Assembly (NCBI RefSeq): GCF_000611675.1
Contig: NZ_JATV01000010.1
Span: forward strand, 124,001 to 188,000
DNA: 64,000 bases
Reading direction: 5' to 3'
Source of the DNA: Flavobacterium succinicans LMG 10402
GTDB lineage: Bacteria > Bacteroidota > Bacteroidia > Flavobacteriales > Flavobacteriaceae
The notes beneath the pieces were generated by a model, which saw only the letters and a list, made by a program, of their open reading frames with translations, was not told the origin of the DNA and ran no database searches. The first letter of the stretch is position 1, and each line of letters begins with the position of its first letter. Shown piece by piece: positions 26,570 through 35,767 of this stretch. Position numbers and translations under genes: made by a program.

Positions 26570-27610
26570 ATGGAAAAATTAATCCGATTCACTTCAAGTG
26601 ATCTGGCTAAAATTACCAACCACAGAAGCGGAGAGATCAAGTTTGGTGAAAAAATGATTACTGTTCCTAAAGAAGCAGAATTAGCATCATTTATCAAATC
26701 CTCAGAAGCGAAATATGTATTATTCGGGATTCCTGAGGATATAGGTGTAAGAGCCAATTACGGTCGACCAGGCGCCGCCTCTGCTTGGGATTGCGCCATC
26801 AAAGGCATCGCAAACATTCAACACAATCGTTTTTGTAAAGGCAGTCAAATTCTGGTTTTAGGACAAATTGACGTTAGAGAAGAAATGAATCTCGTTACCG
26901 ATTTAGACTTTAATAATATTGATGATCGATCAAAGTTAAGCCAGTTAGTTAAAAAAATTGACAAAGAAGTTTCATATATCGTTTGCAAAATTATTCAATC
27001 CGGAAAAGTACCTATAATTATAGGAGGCGGTCATAACAATGCTTACGGAAATATTAAAGGAACAGCTTTGGCCAAAGGCAAAGCCATTAACGCTGTCAAT
27101 TTTGATGCTCATTCTGATTTTCGAATTCTTGAAGGTAGACATAGCGGAAATGGATTTTCATATGCCTTTGAGGAAGGCTTCTTAAAAAAATACTTCATCT
27201 TTGGTTTGCATGAAAACTACACCTCAAAAAGCGTTTTGGATGTGATAAAAAAATTGGAAGATCGAGTACGATATACCACCTATGACGCTATCAATATTAG
27301 AAAAGAAAAAGAGTTTGGTCAAGAAATGAGAACAGCGCTTGATTTCATAAAAAACGACTCTTTTGGAATAGAAATTGACTTAGATGCAATTCCGAACATT
27401 GCTAGTAGTGCCATGACCTTAAGTGGGTTTTCAATTGAAGAATTACGAACTTTTATTTCTTTTTTCGCAAAACAAAAAAATGCATCTTATATACATATTT
27501 GTGAAGGGGCACCAGATTTAGACTTCCAACAAAACAATCATTTGATAGGAAAATTAATTGGTTATTTAGTAACAGATTTTATCAAAGGACATAATCAAAA
27601 TTTTATTTAG
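26570..27610 (+). CDS. hutG: formimidoylglutamase (arginase/ureohydrolase family)
   Basis: 346 residues. Manganese-binding motifs of ureohydrolases are present: GGGHNNAYGN, NFDAHSDFR and EIDLDAIP. GIPEDIGVRANYGRPGAASAW near residue 54 matches formimidoylglutamase-like members better than arginase. The enzyme would split formiminoglutamate to glutamate and formamide, the step after HutI. The asparagines after GGGH differ from the usual E/D at that place. Agmatinase or another guanidino hydrolase is the main alternative; nearby hutI supports this call. Confidence 0.83.
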   Translation: MEKLIRFTSSDLAKITNHRSGEIKFGEKMITVPKEAELASFIKSSEAKYVLFGIPEDIGVRANYGRPGAASAWDCAIKGIANIQHNRFCKGSQILVLGQIDVREEMNLVTDLDFNNIDDRSKLSQLVKKIDKEVSYIVCKIIQSGKVPIIIGGGHNNAYGNIKGTALAKGKAINAVNFDAHSDFRILEGRHSGNGFSYAFEEGFLKKYFIFGLHENYTSKSVLDVIKKLEDRVRYTTYDAINIRKEKEFGQEMRTALDFIKNDSFGIEIDLDAIPNIASSAMTLSGFSIEELRTFISFFAKQKNASYIHICEGAPDLDFQQNNHLIGKLIGYLVTDFIKGHNQNFI

Positions 27611-27676
27611 CTCTTCTTTTAAAAGGAAATTACAAGTAGAATTTAGGGATAAAATTAAGCTTGTAAATAATAACAC

Positions 27677-27714
27677 TATCTTTGCAAACCTGTTCTTTGA
27701 GTTTTATCAAAGAA
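27677..27714 (+). promoter_or_regulatory. promoter -7 box and 5'-UTR hairpin of the DEAD-box helicase gene
   Basis: TATCTTTG (27677-27684) fits TAnnTTTG; no well-spaced TTG was found. Just downstream, TTCTTTGA (27693-27700) and TCAAAGAA (27707-27714) form a perfect 8-bp stem 16 bases before the ATG, which could affect initiation. Confidence 0.45.
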
Positions 27715-27730
27715 TATTAAAACAAAAACT

Positions 27731-28981
27731 ATGTTATTCGAAGATTTATCCCTTTCCAAAAGTATACAAAAAGCCGTATTTGAACAAGGCTATACCGCCC
27801 CTACTCCAATTCAAGAACAGTCAATACCTCTAATTTTATCTGGAAAAGATTTGGTAGGATGCGCACAAACCGGTACCGGAAAAACAGCTGCCTTTGCCAT
27901 TCCAATCATACATCAACTGCATCGAATAGTAGGATCATCCAAGAAAAAAAAGGAAATAAGAGCCTTGGTGGTTACCCCCACTAGAGAATTAGCCGTACAA
28001 ATTGGCCAAAATTTTGATACCTATGCCAAATACACCAATTTAACGCAATTGACAATTTTTGGTGGTGTTTCGCAAAATCCTCAAGTAGACAGCTTACGTC
28101 AGGGAGTGGATGTTTTGATTGCTACACCGGGAAGATTATTAGACCTTCACAAACAGGGTTTTATTGATTTTGATCATTTGCATACATTGGTTTTAGACGA
28201 AGCAGATCAAATGTTAGACATGGGATTTGTAAATGATGTAAAGAAAATCGTAAAATTAACGCCAAAAAATAGACAAACCTTATTGTTTTCGGCCACCATG
28301 CCGATTGCTATTAGAGAATTAGCAGAAATGTTCTTGAATGACCCAGCTACTGTAACGGTTTCACCCGTTTCCTCTACTGCTGAAAAAGTAGAACAACATT
28401 TATATTTTGTCGAGAAAGGAGAAAAAAGAAATCTTTTATATCATTTGATAAAAAATCAGAATTTAACGGATGTTTTGGTTTTTTCAAGAACAAAGCATGG
28501 TGCTGATAATGTTGTGAAAGCTTTACGGAAAAAAGATATAGCAGCCGAGGCTATTCACGGAGACAAATCTCAAAATGCAAGACAACGTGTATTAGAAGCC
28601 TTCAAAAACAAAGAAGTTGGCGTGCTTGTAGCCACCGATATTGCCGCAAGAGGTATTGATATTGATCAATTACCTTTTGTCATAAACTTTGACCTTCCAA
28701 ATATTCCAGAAACCTACGTGCATCGAATAGGCAGAACGGGAAGAGCAGGTAATGGAGGTCTGGCAATTTCATTTTGCGGAAAAGATGAACACCCTTACTG
28801 GAAAGATATTCAAAAGTTGATAAAAGTTGATGTAAAAACCATTACTGATCATCCTTTTCCTTGGCAATCTGGTAATCCAGAAACCCCATCCGAAAAACCT
28901 AAAAATTCTAATAGAAGTGGAGGCGCACATAAATCACGTAAATCTGCAAATGCAAAACAAAACAAAAAGCGTTGGTACTAA
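27731..28981 (+). CDS. DEAD-box RNA helicase (RhlE-like)
   Basis: 416 residues. All helicase motifs are present: Q motif (YTAPTPIQEQSIP), Walker A AQTGTGKT (Lys51), PTRELA, TPGRLLDL, DEAD in VLDEADQML, SATMP, and VI as HRIGRTGRAG. A short basic tail (KSRKSANAKQNKKRW) probably binds RNA. Unwinds RNA in ribosome assembly or decay. Its stop codon overlaps the stop of the facing histidine kinase gene within a shared hairpin. Confidence 0.94.
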   Translation: MLFEDLSLSKSIQKAVFEQGYTAPTPIQEQSIPLILSGKDLVGCAQTGTGKTAAFAIPIIHQLHRIVGSSKKKKEIRALVVTPTRELAVQIGQNFDTYAKYTNLTQLTIFGGVSQNPQVDSLRQGVDVLIATPGRLLDLHKQGFIDFDHLHTLVLDEADQMLDMGFVNDVKKIVKLTPKNRQTLLFSATMPIAIRELAEMFLNDPATVTVSPVSSTAEKVEQHLYFVEKGEKRNLLYHLIKNQNLTDVLVFSRTKHGADNVVKALRKKDIAAEAIHGDKSQNARQRVLEAFKNKEVGVLVATDIAARGIDIDQLPFVINFDLPNIPETYVHRIGRTGRAGNGGLAISFCGKDEHPYWKDIQKLIKVDVKTITDHPFPWQSGNPETPSEKPKNSNRSGGAHKSRKSANAKQNKKRWY

Positions 28982-28991
28982 CCAACGCTTT
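28966..28991. terminator. shared terminator hairpin with both stop codons in its loop
   Basis: 11-bp stem AAAGCGTTGGT/ACCAACGCTTT with a 4-base loop ACTA. The plus gene's TAA (28979-28981) and the minus gene's TAG (28978-28980) both lie at this loop. The T run is better on the minus strand. Confidence 0.75.
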
Positions 28992-31182
28992 GCGATTTTG
29001 AAATTAACGAATGTATTACTTTAAAAAGTTTTGACTGATCGAATGGCTTAATAATAATATCATTAAGACCTGAGGCAAGTGCTTCTTCTGTAATTTCTTC
29101 CTTATCAAAAGCCGTTAAGGCAATAATAGGAGTTGTAATATTCTTACTTCTTATCAATCGAGTGGTTTCAAACCCATTCATCAATGGCATATTGATATCC
29201 ATCAATATTATATCAAACTTCTCTTTTTCTAAAATTTCGAGTGCTTTAAAACCATCTTCTACAACATTACATTTGAAATGATTTTTCTCCATTAACTTCC
29301 TAGTAACCATTTGGTTTATTCGGTTGTCTTCAACGATCAAAACACTAAAAATTTGACTAGAAGTCAAATCCACATTCATGTTATTTATTATCGCATTTGT
29401 TTTGTTTCTATCATTTTCGAATGGAATTGTAAATGTAAATGATGTTCCTTCCCCTATAACACTTTCAAGGATGACTTCACTATTAAATAACTCTAATAAT
29501 CTTTTTACGATAGATAATCCAAGACCAGTACCTTGATAATCAGTGTCATTTCTACCAACTTGAACAAATTTATCAAATATCTTTTGTTGATCTATTTTGG
29601 CAATCCCAACGCCTGTATCTTTGATATTAAATTTTACAAAACATTGATTATCTACTTCTTTTTCCAAAATGGCAGAAACAGAAACGGTTCCTTTTTTAGT
29701 AAATTTCAAGGCATTGCTCATTAAATTCATAACTATTTGAGCAAAACGCAACTTATCTCCAATAACATATTCAGGTAGATTTGAATCGATAAATACCTCA
29801 ATTTCATTCCGATTACTTTGAGCTAAGAAAGAGAGCGACTGTACAATCATTTCTATTTCATCCGAAATATTAAAAGTCATATTTTCCAGAACCACTCGAT
29901 TTTCTTCAATTTTATTGATTTGTAAAATATCATTAATTAAAGAAAGTAAATACCTTGCAGAAAATTTCAAAGAACTAAGATGAGGGCTTTTGGCTAAATA
30001 TTTATACTCATCAATAAGCATATTTGTTATTCCTATAACCCCATAAAGTGGGGTCCTTAACTCATGGCTGATGGTAGATACAAACTGAGACTTCATTTGA
30101 GATGCTTCTTCAGCTTTTTCCTTTGCAAGCAATAAATCATTATTCGCGATTATGAGTTCTGAATTTATCTTTCGCTTGAAATTATTGTTTCTAACTAATG
30201 TAAAAACGAGAAGTAAAAGAATACAAAAAACAATTATAAATAAGACTACAATTATCTTAGATTTAATTAAATTTTGTTTCTGAACCTCTTTGACTATCTC
30301 AAATTTGGTTAATTCTCTTTTGTATTCGTCAACCTCTAGGTTTAAGCCAGCAATAGAAGCTTTTATCAGTTTATTTTCATCATAAATTGTCTTTATTAAT
30401 TCATCATACTTATTAAGATGTACATAAGCTTCTTTATAATCACCTATTTTAAAAAGCATTTTGGAATACTGATAATGGGCAAAAGAAACATCATTTATGT
30501 CATTATGAATGTAACCATGTGAAACAGATTTACTAAAATATTCTTTGGCTTTCTTATAATCCCCAATATGACTATAATACATCCCATTAATCATTTTAAA
30601 AACAGTGCAAATTGACTCATTCCCTTTTTCTATGAAATTAGCATTTGAATAGTTAAGAAATTCGAGACCTTCTTCAAAATTTGAATTTTCAAAATACGCC
30701 CAAGCCATGTTAATGCTAACAAACAATTGAAAATTTTCATTTTTTATTTTCTTACAATAAAAAATAGCTTTTTTAAAATACTCTATACCTTGATTGAAAT
30801 TTTTCTTATTGAAGCAATAGACATTTCCTAAATTATTATAGGCTTTAAATTTCAAAGTATCATTTGATGTTTTATTGGCATAAAGTAAAGATTTATTGAA
30901 ATACTTAATTGATTTATCACTTTCGAAAAATTCACTATAATTACATCCAATGATATTATAGGCTACAGCAATTAAATAGTCATCATTTGTTTGTAATCCT
31001 TTTTTTAAAACTTCTCGTGCCAAGAGTAATGATTGTTCAAAATCATTAGCCTTAAAGTATTCATTGGCCTGTTTTGACTTTTGTAACAACTCTTTTCTAT
31101 CATAAACTCCATTTTTAGCTGATAGATTAAAAACATATATAAATAATAAAAAAAAAGTTAAAACAATGCGACTTTGTAACAT
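28978..31182 (-). CDS. hybrid sensor histidine kinase with TPR sensor region and receiver
   Basis: 734 residues. Signal peptide 1-22, TPR repeats about 30-270 (periplasmic, for example KAYNNLGNVYCFNKKNFNQG), membrane segment 308-330, a short coiled coil, HisKA with His373 in ISHELRTPLYG, HATPase (NLMSNALKF, DTGVGI, GTGLGLSI) and a C-terminal receiver with phospho-acceptor Asp662 in ILMDINMP. A one-protein phosphorelay with no separate regulator or phosphotransfer gene beside it. Substrate signal unknown; TPR sensors usually read protein partners. No adjacent operon partner. Confidence 0.93.
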   Translation of the reverse strand: MLQSRIVLTFFLLFIYVFNLSAKNGVYDRKELLQKSKQANEYFKANDFEQSLLLAREVLKKGLQTNDDYLIAVAYNIIGCNYSEFFESDKSIKYFNKSLLYANKTSNDTLKFKAYNNLGNVYCFNKKNFNQGIEYFKKAIFYCKKIKNENFQLFVSINMAWAYFENSNFEEGLEFLNYSNANFIEKGNESICTVFKMINGMYYSHIGDYKKAKEYFSKSVSHGYIHNDINDVSFAHYQYSKMLFKIGDYKEAYVHLNKYDELIKTIYDENKLIKASIAGLNLEVDEYKRELTKFEIVKEVQKQNLIKSKIIVVLFIIVFCILLLLVFTLVRNNNFKRKINSELIIANNDLLLAKEKAEEASQMKSQFVSTISHELRTPLYGVIGITNMLIDEYKYLAKSPHLSSLKFSARYLLSLINDILQINKIEENRVVLENMTFNISDEIEMIVQSLSFLAQSNRNEIEVFIDSNLPEYVIGDKLRFAQIVMNLMSNALKFTKKGTVSVSAILEKEVDNQCFVKFNIKDTGVGIAKIDQQKIFDKFVQVGRNDTDYQGTGLGLSIVKRLLELFNSEVILESVIGEGTSFTFTIPFENDRNKTNAIINNMNVDLTSSQIFSVLIVEDNRINQMVTRKLMEKNHFKCNVVEDGFKALEILEKEKFDIILMDINMPLMNGFETTRLIRSKNITTPIIALTAFDKEEITEEALASGLNDIIIKPFDQSKLFKVIHSLISKSQSVG

Positions 31183-31290
31183 AATTGTTTTTTAATAGTT
31201 GAAAAATTTATATCTAAAATACATATTTCCGAGATACAAATGATTATATTATTATAAATTAATACGCCTCAACTCTTAATTTGTAATCAT

Positions 31291-31324
31291 AAAAAAGCCT
31301 GCTTAATAAAATCAAGCAGGCTTT
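31291..31324 (-). terminator. terminator of the dicarboxylate symporter gene
   Basis: 11-bp stem AAAGCCTGCTT/AAGCAGGCTTT with a T run on the minus strand, 21 bases past the stop at 31345. Confidence 0.85.
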
Positions 31325-31344
31325 ACAGATAAATACTATTTATT

Positions 31345-32598
31345 TTAATCTTCTTCCCATTTACCCACTACCGATGTTGCCAATGCATTCCCTAAAACAT
31401 TAGTAGCACTTCTAAACATATCGCAAAAATGGTCGATAGGTAAAATAAGTGCAATACCCTCAACGGGTATATCAAACATTCCACAAGTTGCTGCAACTAC
31501 CACTAGACTTGCTCTGGGAACCCCTGCAATTCCTTTACTTGTCAACATTAATACCAAAAGCATGGTAAACTGAGTAGGTAGATCCAAATCAATTCCATAC
31601 GCTTGCGCAATAAAAATACCTGCAAAAGTCATATACATCATACTTCCATCGAGATTGAAAGAATATCCTAACGGGAGCATAAAAGATACGATCTTATCTT
31701 TTACTCCAAAACGTTCCAACTCTTCGGTTAATTTTGGAAAAACTGCTTCGGAACTAGTTGTACCAAAAGCAATAATCAAAGGGCTTATAATATGATTTAA
31801 AAGGGTTTTCATCCTTTTTCCTAAAAAAAGATATCCGATAGCAATTAAAATCAACCACAAAGTAGCAATTCCGACTAAAAAAGATCCAAAGAATTTGAAG
31901 TAAGTAAACGCAAGTTCTGAAAAATCACGAACAGCAAATACTCCAGCTATCGCACCAAAAACTCCGACAGGAGCAAACTTCATAACGAAATTGACCATTT
32001 TCAGGATAATATGAGATAGCCGATCCATAAAATCAACAATTGGCTTAGCATGGTTTCCAATTGATGCTGCAGCGAGTCCAAAGAAAATTGAAAAAACGAC
32101 AATTTGCAGTATTTCATTGGTTGCCATGGCTTCAATAATACTTTTTGGAACTATGTGTTCAATAAAATTATTAAACGAAAGACTCTGAGCTTTACCCGTT
32201 ACTTCTGTTGCTGTACTTGCATCAATGTTGGATAAATTAAGACCAATCCCTGGGGTCAATATATTTACATAAAACATCCCTATTAACAATGAAATAAAGG
32301 AAGCTGTAAAAAACCAAGCCAAAGCTTTACCACCAATTCTTCCTACAGCTTTTACATCACCCAATTTTGCAATCCCTACCACTAATGTTGTAAAAACTAA
32401 TGGAGAAATAATCATTTGAACCAATCGAATAAAAATAGTAGCCAATATTTTTATTTTGTTACTAAATTCTTGAGCGTGTTCTGGTTCCCATGACGTATGA
32501 ATAAAAATTCCTAGAATTGCTCCAAGAATCATTGCAATTAGAATTTGACCTGTTAGCCCTTTAAAAAATGATTTTTTTGAAGTTTGTTTTATTTCCAT
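31345..32598 (-). CDS. dicarboxylate/amino acid:cation symporter (GltP/DctA family)
   Basis: 417 residues, about eight membrane helices and two re-entrant hairpins. Signature regions: IAFGTTSSEAVFPKL (hairpin 1 serine-rich motif), SFNLDGSMMYMTFAGIFIAQ (the NMDGT-like helix 7), and SKGIAGVPRASLVVVAA (hairpin 2). Takes up glutamate, aspartate or C4-dicarboxylates with H+ or Na+. The family is certain, the substrate is not. Ends in its own terminator; aroC is 46 bases upstream on the same strand and could share a transcript. Confidence 0.92.
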   Translation of the reverse strand: MEIKQTSKKSFFKGLTGQILIAMILGAILGIFIHTSWEPEHAQEFSNKIKILATIFIRLVQMIISPLVFTTLVVGIAKLGDVKAVGRIGGKALAWFFTASFISLLIGMFYVNILTPGIGLNLSNIDASTATEVTGKAQSLSFNNFIEHIVPKSIIEAMATNEILQIVVFSIFFGLAAASIGNHAKPIVDFMDRLSHIILKMVNFVMKFAPVGVFGAIAGVFAVRDFSELAFTYFKFFGSFLVGIATLWLILIAIGYLFLGKRMKTLLNHIISPLIIAFGTTSSEAVFPKLTEELERFGVKDKIVSFMLPLGYSFNLDGSMMYMTFAGIFIAQAYGIDLDLPTQFTMLLVLMLTSKGIAGVPRASLVVVAATCGMFDIPVEGIALILPIDHFCDMFRSATNVLGNALATSVVGKWEED

Positions 32599-32644
32599 TA
32601 GTAGTTTTTGGTGATTAAGTTAGTTCTGGGTATTTAAAGTGCAA

Positions 32645-33709
32645 CTATTTAGAATAGGTTTTATTCATTAAATAAAAGTCTGCCAAAACAATAGCTGCCA
32701 TTGCTTCAACGATTGGTACAGCACGAGGAACTACACACGGATCATGTCTGCCTTTACCCGTCATTTCAACAATTTCTCCATCTTTATTTATAGTTTCTTG
32801 AGTTTGCATGATGGTCGCTACTGGCTTAAAAGCAACTCGGAAATAAATATCCATTCCATTACTTATTCCCCCTTGAATTCCACCAGAAAGATTAGTTTTG
32901 GTAATACCATCTTCATTATATTGATCATTATGCTCACTCCCTTTCATTTTTGCACCACAAAAACCACTGCCAAATTCAAAACCTTTTACAGCGTTTATAG
33001 ACAACATCGCTTTTCCGAGTTCAGCATGAAGTTTGTCAAAAACAGGCTCTCCTAAACCAATAGGAACATTTTGAATAACACACGTAACAGTGCCACCAAC
33101 AGTATCGCCTTGTTTGCGTATTTCTCTTATATACTCCTCCATTTTGGCCGCCATGGCTTTATCTGGACAACGTACTGGATTACTTTCTATTTTCGAAAAA
33201 TCAATCTCTTGATAAGGCTTTTCAAGAAAAAGTGGTCCGACAGATGACACATATGCATTAAAACGTATGTCTGGCATCATTTGTTTGGCAATGGCACCCG
33301 CAACCACTCTACTTGCCGTTTCTCTGGCTGAACTTCGTCCACCGCCTCTGTAATCTCTAAAACCATATTTTTTATCATAGACATAATCGGCATGACTTGG
33401 GCGATAATTATCTTTTATATGTGAGTAATCATCTGATTTTTGATTCGTATTCGGGATGATAAATCCAATGGGAGTGCCTGTAGTTTTTCCTTCAAAAATT
33501 CCTGATAAAAACTGAACAGCATCTGGTTCTTTACGCTGAGTGACTATAGCGGATTGCCCTGGTTTTCTTCGAATCATTTCAAGCTCTATAGCTTCTAAAT
33601 CCAAGGATATTCCAGACGGGCATCCATCAATAATCCCTCCTAATGCTTCACCATGAGACTCGCCGAATGTTGTGATTCTATAGATTGTTCCGTAACTATT
33701 TCCTGCCAT
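32645..33709 (-). CDS. aroC: chorismate synthase
   Basis: 354 residues. N-terminal TTFGESHG, then [25 protein letters not shown] motif seen as [17 protein letters not shown], and GGISNGMDI; these bind the reduced FMN cofactor. Last step of the shikimate pathway, 1,4-elimination of phosphate from EPSP. Single copy type, usual length. No other aro genes in the window. Confidence 0.96.
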   Translation of the reverse strand: MAGNSYGTIYRITTFGESHGEALGGIIDGCPSGISLDLEAIELEMIRRKPGQSAIVTQRKEPDAVQFLSGIFEGKTTGTPIGFIIPNTNQKSDDYSHIKDNYRPSHADYVYDKKYGFRDYRGGGRSSARETASRVVAGAIAKQMMPDIRFNAYVSSVGPLFLEKPYQEIDFSKIESNPVRCPDKAMAAKMEEYIREIRKQGDTVGGTVTCVIQNVPIGLGEPVFDKLHAELGKAMLSINAVKGFEFGSGFCGAKMKGSEHNDQYNEDGITKTNLSGGIQGGISNGMDIYFRVAFKPVATIMQTQETINKDGEIVEMTGKGRHDPCVVPRAVPIVEAMAAIVLADFYLMNKTYSK

Positions 33710-34074
33710 AACTAAATTATTTTGGACAAATGTAAGTTTTAAGCAGTAAACAAAAAAATTAATTTAACAAGTTTGTTATATTAAATTTATTAAAAACAAG
33801 GAGTTTTGTTAAATAATTAACTTTTAAAACAATTATTAAAGCAATATTTATTACAAACATAATTAATTAAAGTTATTTTAAAAACCTTCATTCATTTAAA
33901 ATATCTAACTATTTTAACAGTAAAACAAATAAAAAACAAATGAAAATCTACAAAAAAGACACTTTTTAATGTCTTTTTTTGGTTAAAATATTTATAATGA
34001 ATTCGGAGATCCCTTTTTTTTACTAATTTTGCCTCAGAATTTATAAATATTATTAATTATTTAATAAAAAAATT
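33710..34074. other. 365-base intergenic region with an orphan terminator
   Basis: Very AT-rich, between divergent aroC and an outer-membrane gene. No coding frame of credible length. It contains a 10-bp hairpin, AAAAAAGACA (33952-33961) with TGTCTTTTTT (33970-33979), followed by T on the plus strand. No annotated gene reads into it from the left on plus, so it could end an unseen small RNA. Confidence 0.45.
34024..34031 (+). promoter_or_regulatory. -7 box of the outer-membrane protein gene
   Basis: TAATTTTG fits TAnnTTTG, 43 bases before the ATG. No TTG at the -33 position; a TTCGG lies there instead. Confidence 0.5.
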
Positions 34075-34506
34075 ATGAAAAAATTTCTGTTAGGATTATT
34101 ATTTATGGGATCAATGCATTTTGTAAATGCACAAGAAATCGGGGTTAGATTTGGTGATGTTACAGGTAATGATGTAGCAGTAGATGCTGTTTTTTCTGCT
34201 GGTAAATTTAGTAGAATCCACGCCGATGTATCTTTCGGTAACGGAGGTGTTGGAGTTGAAGCATTATATGACTTTATCTACAGACCACTAGGAAGTGAAT
34301 CTTTCAACTGGTACATGGGTGCTGGACCATCTGCATTTATTGGTGATGATTTTCTATTAGGTCTTAGTGGAGAAGTAGGCCTTGAATATCGTTTTAAAGG
34401 AGCTCCTATTGCAATTGGTGTTGACTGGAGACCTACGCTTTGGGTACTTGAAGACACTGATTTCCATGCAGGAGGTTTTGGATTAAACGTTAGATTTGTA
34501 TTCTAA
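34075..34506 (+). CDS. small outer-membrane beta-barrel protein
   Basis: 143 residues. Signal peptide MKKFLLGLLFMGSMHFVNA with likely cleavage before Gln20. The mature part is glycine- and aromatic-rich beta strands (GVRFGDVTGNDVAVDAVFSAG; GLEYRFKGAPIAIGVDWRP) ending GLNVRFVF, a terminal phenylalanine as in outer-membrane barrels. About eight short strands fit. Resembles OmpW/OmpA-like small barrels; precise family unknown. Flanked by its own promoter box and terminator. Confidence 0.78.
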   Translation: MKKFLLGLLFMGSMHFVNAQEIGVRFGDVTGNDVAVDAVFSAGKFSRIHADVSFGNGGVGVEALYDFIYRPLGSESFNWYMGAGPSAFIGDDFLLGLSGEVGLEYRFKGAPIAIGVDWRPTLWVLEDTDFHAGGFGLNVRFVF

Positions 34507-34530
34507 TCAGAGAATATCCAATGAATAATA

Positions 34531-34564
34531 AAAAAGGGAAGTTTTACACAAAACTTCCCTTTTT
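34531..34564. terminator. bidirectional terminator
   Basis: 15-bp stem AAAAAGGGAAGTTTT/AAAACTTCCCTTTTT with 4-base loop ACAC. Closes the small barrel gene (plus) and, facing it, bshA (minus). Confidence 0.88.
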
Positions 34565-35698
34565 TTATTGGTATTTTTGAATGGCTCTTTGGTAAAGATC
34601 TTCATAAATTGGTAAGATGTTTTTTATATCAAATTTTTTAGCCACCTCAAGTGCATTTGCTTTAAAATTTATTAGAGTGGCATCATCTTTTAAAATTTTG
34701 ATTGCATTTTCGGCCATCGCATCAATATCACCAACATTACTCAAAAAACCAGAAAAACCATCGAAATTCACTTCCGGCAATCCACCTGAATTACTCGATA
34801 TCACTGGAACAGAACACGCCATAGCTTCGAGCGCTACTAAACCAAAACTTTCTGTTTGAGATGGTAATAAAAAAAGATCTGTCAAACAAAGAATTTTATC
34901 GATCTCGTTACTGTTTCCAAAAAATATGACTTTATCTTGTATTCCTAATTCATAGCACAATTGTTCTGCCTTTTCTTTCTCAGGACCATCACCCACCATC
35001 ATTAATTTTGAAGGAACTGTTTTTTGAATTTTATCAAAAATTTTAATTACATCTGGAATTCGTTTTACTCCTCTAAAATTACTAATATGCGTAATAATTC
35101 GTTCGTTGGGATTAGCCATTACTGAACGATGACATGGCGTAGTTGGGTCTTTTTTTTCCTTATCTAAATCAATAAAATTTGGGATTACCTGAATTTCATT
35201 TTTAATAGCAAATAATTTTAATGTATCTGCTTTTAAACTTTCTGAAACCGAGGTTACAAAATCAGATTTATTAATACTAAAAGTTACCGCAGGCTTGTAA
35301 AATGGATGATTTCCAACCAAGGTTATATCCGTTCCATGTAGCGTAGTTACCATCGGAATATTGATTCCTTCATCCTTCAACATTTGTTTGGCCATGTAGC
35401 CAGCGTAGGCATGCGGAATAGCGTAATGCACATGCAATACTTCTATTTTATACAACTTGACCATATCTACCAGCTTACTCGAAAGAGCCAACTCATAGGG
35501 TTGGTAGTGAAACAAAGGATACTCAGGCACATTAACCTGATGATAATGCACATTAGGATTCAAAAGCGCCAATCGAACAGGTTGACTGTAGGTTATAAAA
35601 TGAATTTCATGCCCACGTCTTGCCAATTCCAATCCTAATTCAGTTGCAACTACTCCACTCCCGCCAAATGTGGGATAACAAACAATGGCTATTTTCAT
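34565..35698 (-). CDS. bshA: N-acetyl-alpha-D-glucosaminyl L-malate synthase BshA
   Basis: 377 residues, GT4 glycosyltransferase. N-terminal MKIAIVCYPTFGGSGVVATELG is diagnostic of BshA, followed by LHGTDITLVG and the nucleotide-sugar motif ESFGLVALEAMACSVPVISS. It links GlcNAc to L-malate in the first step of bacillithiol synthesis. bshB and bshC are not here. Bacillithiol is the main low-molecular-weight thiol in many Bacteroidota, so this fits the organism. The gene is separated by about 70 bases from the phosphatase upstream. Confidence 0.92.
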   Translation of the reverse strand: MKIAIVCYPTFGGSGVVATELGLELARRGHEIHFITYSQPVRLALLNPNVHYHQVNVPEYPLFHYQPYELALSSKLVDMVKLYKIEVLHVHYAIPHAYAGYMAKQMLKDEGINIPMVTTLHGTDITLVGNHPFYKPAVTFSINKSDFVTSVSESLKADTLKLFAIKNEIQVIPNFIDLDKEKKDPTTPCHRSVMANPNERIITHISNFRGVKRIPDVIKIFDKIQKTVPSKLMMVGDGPEKEKAEQLCYELGIQDKVIFFGNSNEIDKILCLTDLFLLPSQTESFGLVALEAMACSVPVISSNSGGLPEVNFDGFSGFLSNVGDIDAMAENAIKILKDDATLINFKANALEVAKKFDIKNILPIYEDLYQRAIQKYQ

Positions 35699-35767
35699 GT
35701 ATTTAAATTAAAGTAACGAATGTACTTAAAAAAGAGCAGTTAGAAGTTAAGGAAAATTAAAAAAGAA

